Assembly (NCBI GenBank): GCA_029269725.1
Contig: JARJHS010000001.1
Span: 930,001-994,000, forward strand
DNA: 64,000 nt
DNA from: Pollutibacter soli
GTDB taxonomy: Bacteria > Bacteroidota > Bacteroidia > Chitinophagales > Chitinophagaceae
Direction of reading: 5' to 3'
A model generated the notes under the pieces. That model worked only from the letters and a program-made list of their open reading frames with translations. It did not search any database and was not told the DNA's origin. This document shows positions 1 through 7,442 of the stretch, in pieces. Position numbers and translations under genes: made by a program. How positions within the stretch are numbered: the first letter of the stretch is position 1; each line of letters opens with the position of its first letter.

Positions 1-2
1 AG

Positions 3-686
3 CGAATTGCATTGCAGGAAAATGCATTGCAGGTGCTGACAGGTCAGCTTCCGGGAAAAATTCGGCGCAGTGCTTCGCTCAATGATATCGACATTCCTGA
101 CAATCCGCCTGCTGGTCTTCCTATTGCGATGGTGAGCAGGCGACCAGATGTTCGATCCAGTGAAATTGAATTGCAGATCGCAACGAAAAGGATTGGAATT
201 GCACAGGCGAATATGTATCCGGCGTTGAATATCACCGCTGGTGTAGGACTCGAATCTTTCAAAGCAAGCAACTGGTTCAACATTCCGGGTTCGCTTTTCG
301 GACTAGCGGCCGGTACAATCGCACAGCCACTTTTTAAGAGGAGAGAACTTAAGACACAATACGAAATTGCGAAACTGGAACGCGAACAGGCAGTCATTGA
401 GTTCAGACAATCTGTGTTAAATGCAACACGCGAAGTATCAGATGCACTTGTGCAGAATGAGAAATTGAAACAACAACAACTGATAGCCACTTCACAGGTG
501 TCTACTTTTAATAGTGCGGTTTTCAATGCACAATTATTATTCAAAAGCGATATGGCCAATTACCTTGAGGTGATTACTGCGCAAAGCAGTGCTCTTCTCG
601 CGGAGTTGAATCTTGCAGCAGTACAACGCAACCGGCTGAACGCTGTTGTTGATCTGTACCGCTCTCTTGGTGGTGGATGGAAATAA
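3..686 (+). CDS. RND efflux outer-membrane channel (NodT/OprM-like), C-terminal part
   Basis: This is the C-terminal portion (about 228 residues) of a TolC-like outer-membrane channel lipoprotein that forms the exit duct of a tripartite RND efflux pump. The reading frame is open to the left edge, so the N-terminus lies outside the window and the TTG at 12 is only an internal codon. The family hallmark is visible: a Pro-rich linker, then SRRPDVRSSE followed by a long helix and GIAQANMYPALNI, as in the second half of OprM/NodT proteins. The tail has heptad-like helices and ends LYRSLGGGWK, the usual end of the family. The pump subunits would be expected upstream. The channel assignment is firm; the substrate is unknown. 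Confidence 0.9.
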   Translation, partial: RIALQENALQVLTGQLPGKIRRSASLNDIDIPDNPPAGLPIAMVSRRPDVRSSEIELQIATKRIGIAQANMYPALNITAGVGLESFKASNWFNIPGSLFGLAAGTIAQPLFKRRELKTQYEIAKLEREQAVIEFRQSVLNATREVSDALVQNEKLKQQQLIATSQVSTFNSAVFNAQLLFKSDMANYLEVITAQSSALLAELNLAAVQRNRLNAVVDLYRSLGGGWK

Positions 687-731
687 AAATTACCTGCTGC
701 TATAATGCGGAAGAATATAGGATGGGTGTCG

Positions 732-2873
732 TTATTCGTCCAGGCTGAAAGCGACATACTGATCACCTGAACGTTGTTTCAATTTTCCTCCTCCGCAGGC
801 GATGACAATGTATTGCTTGCCATTAACAGAATAAGTTGATGGTGATGCGAATCCTGCAGCCGGAAGTTTCGTTTGCCATAGGAGCTTTCCGGTGCGCTGA
901 TCAAAGGCACGGAACTTTTCATCCTTCGTGGCGGCAATAAAAATCAATCCGCTTGCGGTGATCAAAGGCCCGCCATAATTGTCTGTACCTGTGGGAGGAA
1001 TTCCTTTCTTTATCAGCTCGGGATACTCGCCCAATGGCACTTCCCATAAATGATCACCGCTGTTCATGTCGATCGCTGTCAGCAATCCCCAGGGAGGATT
1101 GCTGACAGGGTATCCCGAAGAATCAAACCAGCGATTATAGCCGGTATGTTTGTACGGTGAAACAGATTTTCTTTCCGATTGAATGATATGATCATCTTCC
1201 GGTTTTCCTGATAAAAATTCGGTTATGGTTTTACGTTCGTCAGCATTCAAACTTGTAATGGAAGGCATCATACCCAGGCCGGTCACAATAATTTTATCAA
1301 TCTCCGTTGCTGAATATTTTTTCGAAACATTTATCAAAGATGGAATACTTCCATCGGCATTTCCTTTCTGATCTTTTCCATGGCAACTGGCGCATACGGT
1401 CGCATACAGAGTACCTCCGCTGGAAATTTCTAACCTATTGGATACAGACTCAAGTGTCGTGTAACAAGGAATCTGCTTGGATGGAATAAACATGATGCCA
1501 TCCGGGCTCACTGCTGCCCCACCCCACTGAGCGCCGCCATCCGTTCCCGGGAAAAATATCGTCCGCTGAGAAGTAACCGGAATAAAAGCTTCTCCTGTTC
1601 TTGAAGCTGCCAGTATCTTTTTTATTTCTACAGCATCTGCCGACCACTCATTAACATCTTTCTCAAGAAAAGCCTGCCGGTTAAATGGCAAAGGCTTTAA
1701 AGGAAACGGCTGAGTCAGACTATAATATTCACCATCTATTCCATCTGTTCGCACTTTTCTCTCTTCAATGGGAAATAATGGTTCACCTGTTACGCGATCG
1801 AAAATATAAACATACCCTTGTTTCGTAACCTGGGCCACAGCGTCAACTTTTCTGCCGTTGTGCGTTACAGCTAGTAAGTTAGGCGGCGATGGCGGATCAC
1901 GATCCCAGAGGTCATGATGTACAAACTGAAAATGCCAGAGCCGTTTTCCAGTACTGGCATCCAGCGCCAGCAGACAATTTGCAAACAGATTGTCGCCTTT
2001 TCTATCTCCCCCGTAAAAATCATATGTTGCTGAACCAGTGGGAGCAAAGATGATTCCTCTTTCGGCGTCAAGTGCCATGCCTGCCCAGGAGTTTGCTCCG
2101 CCGGTACTAACGCGGGGATCAGCAGTCTGCCAGCTGTCTCTTCCAAATTCTAACGAGTCAGGAATAGTATGAAAAGTCCAAACCAATTTTCCAGTCTCAA
2201 TATCGAATGCCCTTATATCGCCTAATATCGCATCATCTTCTTCGGCTACACGCATCCCGACAATGATCAGGTTTTTGTAAATTACATTCGGTGTATTCGA
2301 TCGAAGATAATTGCCTGCATTTGTTCGATACAATCCGGTACGCAAATCAATTCGTCCATTGGCTCCAAAAGATTTAACCAACTCTCCTGATTTTGCATCG
2401 ATACAGTACAAATAACTTCCTGCTCCCCAAAAAAGCTGTCCGCCCTCTTTTGCGGAATGATAAGTTACTCCCCTGCTCAGTGTCCCTTCATTACCCTGGA
2501 TATTCGTTTTCCAAATCTGTACACCAGTAGCTGCACTCAATGCGAACAATTGTATATCTGCTGATACTCCATAGAGAATACCGTCAATAATAATCGGATT
2601 GCACTGCATCTGTGTTCCTTTCAAAGCGCTGTCATTGCCAACAGAATGATATGTCCAGGCAAGTTTTAGTTTCGGAAGATTACTGCTGTCGATTTGCTTT
2701 AAAGCAGAATAATGACTTCGTGAAAGATCACCATTATATTCTTTCCAGTCCGTATCAGCTTCCTTATTGCTTTGCCTGCAACCGGAAAAGAAAATATAGA
2801 GAAAACAAATGGAGATTAGTTTGAAAAATCTGAAATATGGAAACAATCGATAACAATCCTGATTTGGCACCAT
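732..2873 (-). CDS. PQQ-dependent dehydrogenase lipoprotein with cytochrome c domain
   Basis: This is a predicted eight-bladed quinoprotein dehydrogenase that oxidises a sugar or alcohol in the periplasm with PQQ. The N-terminus is a lipoprotein signal ending FFSGC (Cys32); a TTG ten codons in (2846) would give a more compact signal and is an alternative start. The blade motif VHHDLWDRDPPSPPN and the later GGAQWGGAAVSP are typical of the glucose/quinate dehydrogenase branch. A mono-haem cytochrome c domain is inserted late in the propeller, with CASCH at 494-498 and a probable Met ligand in GLGMMPS near 546. The propeller then resumes and ends near a NGKQYIVIACGGGK motif. The insert should pass electrons directly from PQQ to haem. 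Substrate specificity cannot be read from the sequence. Confidence 0.9.
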   Translation of the reverse strand: MVPNQDCYRLFPYFRFFKLISICFLYIFFSGCRQSNKEADTDWKEYNGDLSRSHYSALKQIDSSNLPKLKLAWTYHSVGNDSALKGTQMQCNPIIIDGILYGVSADIQLFALSAATGVQIWKTNIQGNEGTLSRGVTYHSAKEGGQLFWGAGSYLYCIDAKSGELVKSFGANGRIDLRTGLYRTNAGNYLRSNTPNVIYKNLIIVGMRVAEEDDAILGDIRAFDIETGKLVWTFHTIPDSLEFGRDSWQTADPRVSTGGANSWAGMALDAERGIIFAPTGSATYDFYGGDRKGDNLFANCLLALDASTGKRLWHFQFVHHDLWDRDPPSPPNLLAVTHNGRKVDAVAQVTKQGYVYIFDRVTGEPLFPIEERKVRTDGIDGEYYSLTQPFPLKPLPFNRQAFLEKDVNEWSADAVEIKKILAASRTGEAFIPVTSQRTIFFPGTDGGAQWGGAAVSPDGIMFIPSKQIPCYTTLESVSNRLEISSGGTLYATVCASCHGKDQKGNADGSIPSLINVSKKYSATEIDKIIVTGLGMMPSITSLNADERKTITEFLSGKPEDDHIIQSERKSVSPYKHTGYNRWFDSSGYPVSNPPWGLLTAIDMNSGDHLWEVPLGEYPELIKKGIPPTGTDNYGGPLITASGLIFIAATKDEKFRAFDQRTGKLLWQTKLPAAGFASPSTYSVNGKQYIVIACGGGKLKQRSGDQYVAFSLDE

Positions 2874-3409
2874 CTTTCAATCTAATCAAATTTTTGATTT
2901 CCATTGTTGGTCTTACAAGGCTCGCCAAAATTTTAGGCAGCCAGGCTAATAAATTCTATCACCAGCAGGAAATATCTGGAGCTGCCTTTTGCACACGCGC
3001 TTCCATCGTCACCCGCCCATTCGCTGATATATTCATATCTGGATTTTATACGGCTGATCAGAAAAACGCCAATGCAGTTTTTGAAAGATGTGGAATTGAA
3101 AGCGATGAAAGGAAAAGGTAATTTTAGAACAATATTGATGTTGATATTGAATATTTAAGAATTTAAGGATGACTACAGGATGCGTTGTTAGTTGTCTGCC
3201 TGCCTCCCAGTTGTTTGTCGGTTGACTGGCCAAAACCCTTTATTTATGAAGCCTGGAATTACTCGCTATTTTCTAAAGACTTCTACGGTCTGCCGTCTCG
3301 CTCTGCGGCATAAATTTCCTCGCCTCCAAACAATAACCTTCCCATTCTTACGTAAAACATCAGTTTTAATAAGTTCAGTATTTTCAATCCTGAATAACCC
3401 CGACCACTT
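2874..3409. other. intergenic stretch, no supported gene
   Basis: The 536 bases between the divergent PQQ dehydrogenase and the sialidase-like gene hold only short open frames without recognisable protein patterns. The promoters of both genes should lie here, but no convincing -33/-7 pair was identified. Confidence 0.5.
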
Positions 3410-4453
3410 ATGAGCAGAAAAATGGTGTCCCTTTTTATTATTCTTTACACAATCATTTCTTCTGTGTATTCACAAAGCAGTGTGCAGGCAAAACTGCTGT
3501 CCAGTGAATTGATCATGAATGCCCCGCCGATGGCGGCTTCTCACGCAGCCACAATTATCGAATTACCAGGGAAACAACTGCTGGCAGCCTGGTTTGGCGG
3601 GCCGTTTGAATCAAGTCCCGACGTAACCATCTGGATGGCCAGGTATGACCAGGGAAAATGGTCGCAGCCTATACAAGTGGCTGATGGTATTGTGAGCAAA
3701 ACAGAACGATATGCTTGCTGGAACCCGGTATTATTTTTAACGAAAAGCAATCGCGTAATGCTGTTTTACAAAGTGGGTCCGAATCCGAGAGAATGGTGGG
3801 GAATGATGAAACAATCAACAAATGGTGGTAAAACTTGGTCTGCTGCGGAACAATTACCGGAAGGCATCCTCGGCCCGATAAAAAACAAACCGATACAACT
3901 AAGAACCGGCGAAATACTTCATCCCTCCAGTACAGAATCGACGGATGAAGCAGTATGGACTATCCATCTGGAAAAATCGGATAGCCTTGGCCGTAACTGG
4001 GAAACAGTTGAGATTGAGTGCAATGATTTTGGAGTGATACAACCAACAATTCTCACTTACCCAGAAGGAAGATTGCAGATGCTGAGTCGCAGTAAACAAA
4101 ACGCAGTTATCTCGACATGGTCATTCGATAATGGCGAAAGCTGGACAAGACTCAGTCCGATTGATGTGCCCAATCCGAATTCAGGGATAGATGCAGTCAC
4201 GCTTCGTAATGGCCTGCAGGTGCTCGTGTTTAATCCAACAAGGCAAGGGAAAGACTGGTCAGCAGGTCGTAATAAACTTGCGGTGACGATTTCTGTTGAT
4301 GGCTACTACTGGCGTGAGATTTATACGCTGGAAAATAATGCATCCGGTGAGTACAGTTATCCAGCTGTAATCCAAACTTCTGATGGGCTGGTGCATATTG
4401 TTTATACGGCGGATCGGAAAAATATAAAGCATGTGGTGTTGAAGATTTCTTAA
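3410..4453 (+). CDS. sialidase-like BNR/Asp-box protein, secreted
   Basis: This is a 347-aa exported protein with a signal peptide at about residues 1-21 (ends SVYSQ). It has the beta-propeller signature of the sialidase/BNR family, with Asp-box-like motifs STNGGKTWS near residue 140 and SFDNGESWT near 240. WFGGPFESSPDVTIW and RYACWNPVLF match the exo-alpha-sialidase-like (BNR_2) branch found in many Bacteroidota glycan clusters. The canonical GH33 RIP motif is not obvious, so true sialidase activity is uncertain and another glycan-hydrolysing or glycan-binding role is possible. ATG at 3410 gives a good signal peptide; the Met four codons later is also possible. A second, more canonical sialidase lies at 28914-30131. 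Confidence 0.8.
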   Translation: MSRKMVSLFIILYTIISSVYSQSSVQAKLLSSELIMNAPPMAASHAATIIELPGKQLLAAWFGGPFESSPDVTIWMARYDQGKWSQPIQVADGIVSKTERYACWNPVLFLTKSNRVMLFYKVGPNPREWWGMMKQSTNGGKTWSAAEQLPEGILGPIKNKPIQLRTGEILHPSSTESTDEAVWTIHLEKSDSLGRNWETVEIECNDFGVIQPTILTYPEGRLQMLSRSKQNAVISTWSFDNGESWTRLSPIDVPNPNSGIDAVTLRNGLQVLVFNPTRQGKDWSAGRNKLAVTISVDGYYWREIYTLENNASGEYSYPAVIQTSDGLVHIVYTADRKNIKHVVLKIS

Positions 4454-4455
4454 TA

Positions 4456-4825
4456 AAACCTGGCAGGTTTTAAAAACCTGGCAGGTCTGAAACCTGGTAG
4501 GTCTTAAACCTGCCAGGTTGGTATTGAAAGCTTAACCAGCCCCAATAAAGGCTTCGTTCAATAACTGTATTTAAACAGTTGATATTCAGTGAAACATTTA
4601 CAGCTGCCGCCGCTATCGTCTTCCGTTGGTTGGTGCCAGGATAAAAACCCAACCTGGCAGGTCTTATACCCCCGAGGTTGGTGGTCAAAAGCATGGTTCA
4701 ATTAACCTGGTTTTTATCAACCATTTGATTTTCAGCAACTTTTTTTATGGCATTAAAACGATTGAATTCTGTGCCCCGGGAGATTCTTACCATCAAACCT
4801 GGCAGGTCTAAGACCTGCCAGGTTT
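4456..4825. repeat. AACCTGGCAGGT palindromic repeat cluster
   Basis: The 12-mer AACCTGGCAGGT, or close variants, occurs at about 4457 and 4474, degenerate near 4490, inverted at 4507-4519, again at 4651-4662, and as a perfect inverted repeat at 4795-4808 / 4812-4825 (14-bp arms, 3-base loop TAA). Such palindromes are common between genes in Bacteroidota. Here they surround and interrupt the remains of a DUF2846-like gene. The strong last hairpin could form in either transcript. Confidence 0.7.
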
Positions 4826-4840
4826 ATAGCCAACACTGCC

Positions 4841-5044
4841 ATAAGAGGTTCTTATACATTCAGGTCTAAGGCAAAAAACAATTCTGAATTGCAGGTGGAA
4901 CTTGAAGCTGGTAAGATTTACTGTATCGAACTGGCAGTAAAGATGAGTATTGCTTATGCACGTGCGCATCTGAACCTGGTTAGTGATGAGCCTAAGAAAA
5001 AATACATGAATAAATGTAAGCCGGCCAACGAAAAGAAATTCTGA
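4841..5044 (+). pseudogene. remnant of a DUF2846-like gene (C-terminal part)
   Basis: Reading + frame from 4841 gives IRGSYTFRSKAKNNSE, LQVELEAGKIYCIELAVKM, then ARAHLNLVSDEPKKKYM and a Cys-Lys tail ending at a TGA (5042-5044). The order GSY-x-F, SELxxxLEAGKxY, V-x-M, AR-x-x-L-x-LVS and KCK resembles the C-terminal half of DUF2846-family lipoproteins as I recall them. No start codon or signal peptide exists in frame; upstream the frame runs into the AACCTGGCAGGT hairpin at 4795-4825. A terminator-like hairpin follows the stop directly. The best reading is a truncated or decayed gene. The family match is from memory and moderate. Confidence 0.45.
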
Positions 5045-5045
5045 C

Positions 5046-5063
5046 AAAGGGTATTCTCCCTTT
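5046..5063 (+). terminator. hairpin directly after the DUF2846 remnant
   Basis: AAAGGG-tattct-CCCTTT is a perfect 6-bp stem with a 6-base loop starting one base after the stop codon at 5044. There is no long T run after it, so terminator strength is doubtful, but the placement fits an old gene end. Confidence 0.4.
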
Positions 5064-5204
5064 AAAAGACGACGTGGTAAACTGAAGTCATAATCAACTG
5101 CATAATTTCGCCACCGTTTCAGTTTCAACTTCACATTAGAGTATTTTTAACAGCTTTATCTGTGCTAATTCCTGCCCTCACCCGTCTTTGATAAAAAGAG
5201 GTTT

Positions 5205-5372
5205 ATGAAACGGTTGCTGTTTTACATAATGGCTATCCTGGTGATGGCGGTTTTTACTGCATTGTTGCAGGAAAGTCGCCGGGATTCAAAATTGACGGTC
5301 ACAGAAAGCAATAGTGTTGATAATACCGACTCCACTTCTGATGGTGTTCCGGGAAGTTTTGACAGGCCTTAA
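5205..5372 (+). CDS. small hypothetical membrane-anchored protein (55 aa)
   Basis: An ATG at 5205, preceded by the purine-rich AAAAAGAGG at ribosome-binding distance, opens a 55-codon frame ending at TAA 5370-5372. The protein starts MKRLLFYIMAILVMAVFTAL, a Lys/Arg start followed by a hydrophobic segment, and continues with a short polar, Ser/Asp/Thr-rich tail ending GVPGSFDRP. Its N-terminus resembles that of the next gene (MKRLFLIIVIVAGVAIIS), 140 bases downstream, which suggests either a partial duplication of the 5' end of that gene or two small exported relatives. No family is recognised. Confidence 0.4.
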   Translation: MKRLLFYIMAILVMAVFTALLQESRRDSKLTVTESNSVDNTDSTSDGVPGSFDRP

Positions 5373-5512
5373 AGTTCAAGAAGGTCTCCGAGGAATCAGC
5401 CTGACTAATGTATTTGCGGAAGGTTACATTGCTTTAATCTATCCTTAACAGAATCATTTATGCAAAAATAACTGATGTTGAATCAAAGCTGAAAAATCTC
5501 AAACTTCAGCTT

Positions 5513-6739
5513 ATGAAAAGGTTATTTCTGATCATTGTTATTGTCGCAGGCGTGGCAATTATCTCCGCTTCTCACTACTCTGAAAAACAAGCCAAACAAA
5601 ATGCAAGTGGTCTACTGGTACCGCTACCCGAAGAGAAGAAGCCTGTTCCTGATTCTCCTGCTGCAGTCAATCCAAAAATTCAGATCGTATTTGCATTGGA
5701 TGCCACCGGAAGTATGGCAGGTCTGATCGGTGCTGCAAAAGAGAAAATCTGGTCCATTGCCGGAAGTCTTGCACAGGCCGAACCGTCACCTGATATTGAA
5801 ATGGGCCTCCTCTTTTATCGCGATAAAGGCGATGAATTCGTTACCAGGAAAATTCCAATGTCGAAAGACTTTGATTCTGTTTATGCGGAACTAATGAAAG
5901 TTGTAGCCGATGGTGGCGGCGATTCTCCCGAAAGTGTTAATCAGGCATTATTTGAATCGGTATCTCATTTCAAATGGGATACTGCCGGCTCTACCTATCG
6001 TACGGTGTTCCTAGTAGGTGATTGTCCCCCGCACATGAATTACCGCGATGATGTGAAATATCCTGTTAGCTGCAAGAATGCACTGAATAAGGATATTGTT
6101 TTGAACACCATTCTGATGGGTAACGATGCTGTCGCGAAGAGAATATGGAAAGAAATTGCCACCTGCAGCCAGGGAAATTTTTCCCAGGTAAATATGGATG
6201 CAAACGATTTTGAAATCAATACTCCTTTTGACTCCATTATTGCATTTATTTCGGATGGACTGGACGATACCAGGGTATATTATGGCAATGATGAGGAAAG
6301 ATCTGCATCTGAAATAAAAAAATCAAAAAGCAGGGACATAAGTTATTCAGCCAAAGCGAGCGTTAAAGCCCGTCGCGCTGAATACAACTTCACCAAATCA
6401 GGGAAAACAACTTACTATGGGAGGAAAGAACTTATTGAAGACTTCAAAAACAAAAACATTACTCTGGAAAATATCAAAGCAGAAGAATTACCTGATGAGA
6501 TGAAAAATCTTTCAGACGCTGAAAAGAAAGTCTTTATTGACAAAAAAATTGCCAAACGGGACAGTCTTCAAAAGGAACTTACTCATTATTCAAAGCTTCG
6601 CCAGGAATATATCGTAAAAGATCTCAAAACGAAAGGATCCGGCAAAGTCGATAGTTCTTTTTCAAACCAGATTTTCAAAAGCATTCAAAAGCAAACAGAG
6701 AAGAAGAAAATCAGGTTGAATGGTGAGGCGAAATACTGA
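5513..6739 (+). CDS. von Willebrand factor A domain protein, membrane-anchored
   Basis: This is a 408-aa protein with an N-terminal hydrophobic segment (residues 3-19) acting as signal or anchor, a short Pro-rich linker, then a VWA domain from about 55 to 250. The MIDAS metal site reads DATGS at 63-67 (a DxTxS form of DxSxS) and is followed by a GGGDSPESVNQAL stretch; a later FLVGDCPPH supplies further metal-site residues. The last 150 residues are very rich in Lys, Glu and Asp and probably helical. VWA domains bind protein partners through a divalent cation; the partner is unknown. It stands alone between intergenic repeats and a convergent lipoprotein gene. Confidence 0.8.
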   Translation: MKRLFLIIVIVAGVAIISASHYSEKQAKQNASGLLVPLPEEKKPVPDSPAAVNPKIQIVFALDATGSMAGLIGAAKEKIWSIAGSLAQAEPSPDIEMGLLFYRDKGDEFVTRKIPMSKDFDSVYAELMKVVADGGGDSPESVNQALFESVSHFKWDTAGSTYRTVFLVGDCPPHMNYRDDVKYPVSCKNALNKDIVLNTILMGNDAVAKRIWKEIATCSQGNFSQVNMDANDFEINTPFDSIIAFISDGLDDTRVYYGNDEERSASEIKKSKSRDISYSAKASVKARRAEYNFTKSGKTTYYGRKELIEDFKNKNITLENIKAEELPDEMKNLSDAEKKVFIDKKIAKRDSLQKELTHYSKLRQEYIVKDLKTKGSGKVDSSFSNQIFKSIQKQTEKKKIRLNGEAKY

Positions 6740-6793
6740 TCAGAAACCGATGATAGCTCAATAAGGTCGGAAGGCATCGATTGATACGAATAA

Positions 6794-7279
6794 TCAGTTG
6801 ACGCGCTCCGATTTTACATCACCGGAATATTTGCTGTCGACAACAAGTAATAAATAAGATTGTGAAATAAAACTCTGCTTTTCGCCTTTTGTGAGAGAAT
6901 ATTTTAAAAGAATTTCGTTTCCGGTTTTGGACAGGTCATCTGCACTGATTGATATCGTTGAATCAGATTTGGATGGAATAACCGCAATGACAAACTGATT
7001 TGCAAAATCGATCGGAGTAGGCTTGCCTCCGGAACCCATGGTAGTTGCCATTCCGAAAATTGAATTGAATTCCGCTTCTGTAGTGATTTTCGGATTGGCG
7101 AGCTCACCGGTAAATGTACTCTTTACGAAATAGTTTTGCGCTATGGTAAAGGGAATATTTTCCGTTGGAGATCCTGCATCTTTTACTTTTGTTTTCTCTG
7201 CATTCCTGTTTTCTGAACCGGCACATGCAGCGAGGAAAATGGTAATTATCGCAACGAAAAAGGTCTGAATTGTTTTCAT
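6794..7279 (-). CDS. hypothetical lipoprotein (about 161 aa)
   Basis: The start is placed at MKTIQTFF (7279), because this gives a compact lipoprotein signal with lipobox LAAC; an ATG six codons upstream (7297) is also open. After the Cys there is a short Lys/Ser/Asn-rich linker and a small beta-rich domain of about 120 residues (for example QFVIAVIPSKSDSTISIS and QSYLLLVVDSKYSG). I do not recognise the family. The gene is convergent with the VWA gene and has no operon partner. It probably sits in the outer membrane or periplasm. Confidence 0.7.
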   Translation of the reverse strand: MKTIQTFFVAIITIFLAACAGSENRNAEKTKVKDAGSPTENIPFTIAQNYFVKSTFTGELANPKITTEAEFNSIFGMATTMGSGGKPTPIDFANQFVIAVIPSKSDSTISISADDLSKTGNEILLKYSLTKGEKQSFISQSYLLLVVDSKYSGDVKSERVN

Positions 7280-7442
7280 TTTAATGACTGTTGACATGTA
7301 TATAAATGGTGGTTTTTTGAAGATATGATAGTCCGCTCAATTTCTGGCAAATACCGCAGGTAGCCGGGTATGGTGAAAATTAAACCAGATCAGAAGCAAC
7401 ATGAATGACCTGCCTCTTGTCTGAACCTGCAAATCAACCCTG

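Noticed and set aside
2837-3121. 94-codon plus-strand frame
   Set aside because: It overlaps the PQQ dehydrogenase start and has no family resemblance or ribosome-binding site.
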